NCBI GenBank assembly: GCA_905116865.2
Contig: CAJHNH020002491.1
Location: forward strand, 326,642-390,641
Direction: 5' to 3'
Length of the DNA: 64,000 nt
DNA from: Candidula unifasciata
Lineage: Eukaryota; Mollusca; Gastropoda; Stylommatophora; Geomitridae
In this document: piece by piece, positions 63,896-64,000 of the stretch
How the letters are laid out: each line of letters begins with the position of its first letter
How positions within the stretch are numbered: the first letter of the stretch is position 1
Notes under the pieces: model-generated
Database searches by the model: none
What the model was told of the DNA's origin: nothing
Seen by the model: only the letters and a program-made list of their open reading frames with translations
Program-made: the position numbers and the translations under genes

Positions 63896-64000
63896 AGTAA
63901 GGCTGTTCTTAATGCCATTACTCCATCTTTTCCGGGGTCTTCCACTTGCTCTATACCCGTTGTAACGTTTTAGTGTGGCTCGCTGTGGCGGATAGTACCA

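Overview
The window looks like nuclear DNA of a gastropod mollusc, probably a heterobranch snail or slug. The genes are intron-rich and widely spaced. They include a standard animal RPL32, an animal polo-kinase first exon, a fibrinogen-domain gene of the kind expanded in snails and a metazoan Sec14/spectrin gene. They sit in a sea of tRNA-derived SINEs, dead LINEs and microsatellites. Two copies of a SPIN-type hAT MITE, a transposon I recall being reported from the pond snail Lymnaea, fit this. The species call is inference.

Genes: (1) 1911-2276 (+), the last exon of a fibrinogen-related gene, with a poly(A) signal. (2) 7622 to about 12425 (-), a complete four-exon RPL32 with a non-coding 5'TOP first exon. 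(3) 20734-48228 (-), fourteen exons, chained by matching splice phases, of a large Sec14 (CRAL-TRIO) plus spectrin-like protein of the PLEKHG4/puratrophin - Solo - Quattro type, with a 2.3 kb exon of low-complexity sequence that carries one frame break. The N-terminus and any DH-PH (RhoGEF) module were not found. (4) 61912-62016 (+), coding exon 1 of polo-like kinase (PLK1), behind a compact promoter with two CCAAT boxes 31 bp apart and a CHR-like TTTGAA. The rest of that gene lies past the right edge.

Repeats (local names, from comparing copies within the window). SINE-A, SINE-C and SINE-D have tRNA-like heads. Element B is about 280 bp, ends in a (GAA)n tail and has some 26 copies. Element I is short, also GAA-tailed, with 4 copies. 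MITE-E is a foldback element of about 260-320 bp, with two copies inside RPL32 introns. Repeat H (about 440 bp) and repeat K (about 185 bp) have two copies each, of unknown type. Repeat J is an inverted-repeat region at 53.6-55.3 kb. LINE remnants are of two kinds: one with RNase H and a Cys-rich CPEC tail, and others recognised by their conserved C-terminal 'WxGHV...GRGRP...' and 'TWRELV' segments. Large simple arrays are (CT)n at 14.06 kb, (TA)n at 38.5 kb, (GGAT)n at 46.7-47.6 kb, (ATC)n at 52.1 kb and (GAA)n at 55.5 kb.

Layout: 0-7 kb fibrinogen-gene end plus LINE/SINE; 7-12.4 kb RPL32; 12.4-20.7 kb gene-free, rich in element B; 20.7-48.2 kb Sec14/spectrin gene with repeat-filled introns; 48.2-61.7 kb gene-free repeat field; 61.7-64 kb PLK1 promoter, exon 1 and intron 1. 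The genes are unrelated housekeeping, immune-type, signalling and cell-cycle genes; nothing suggests an operon.
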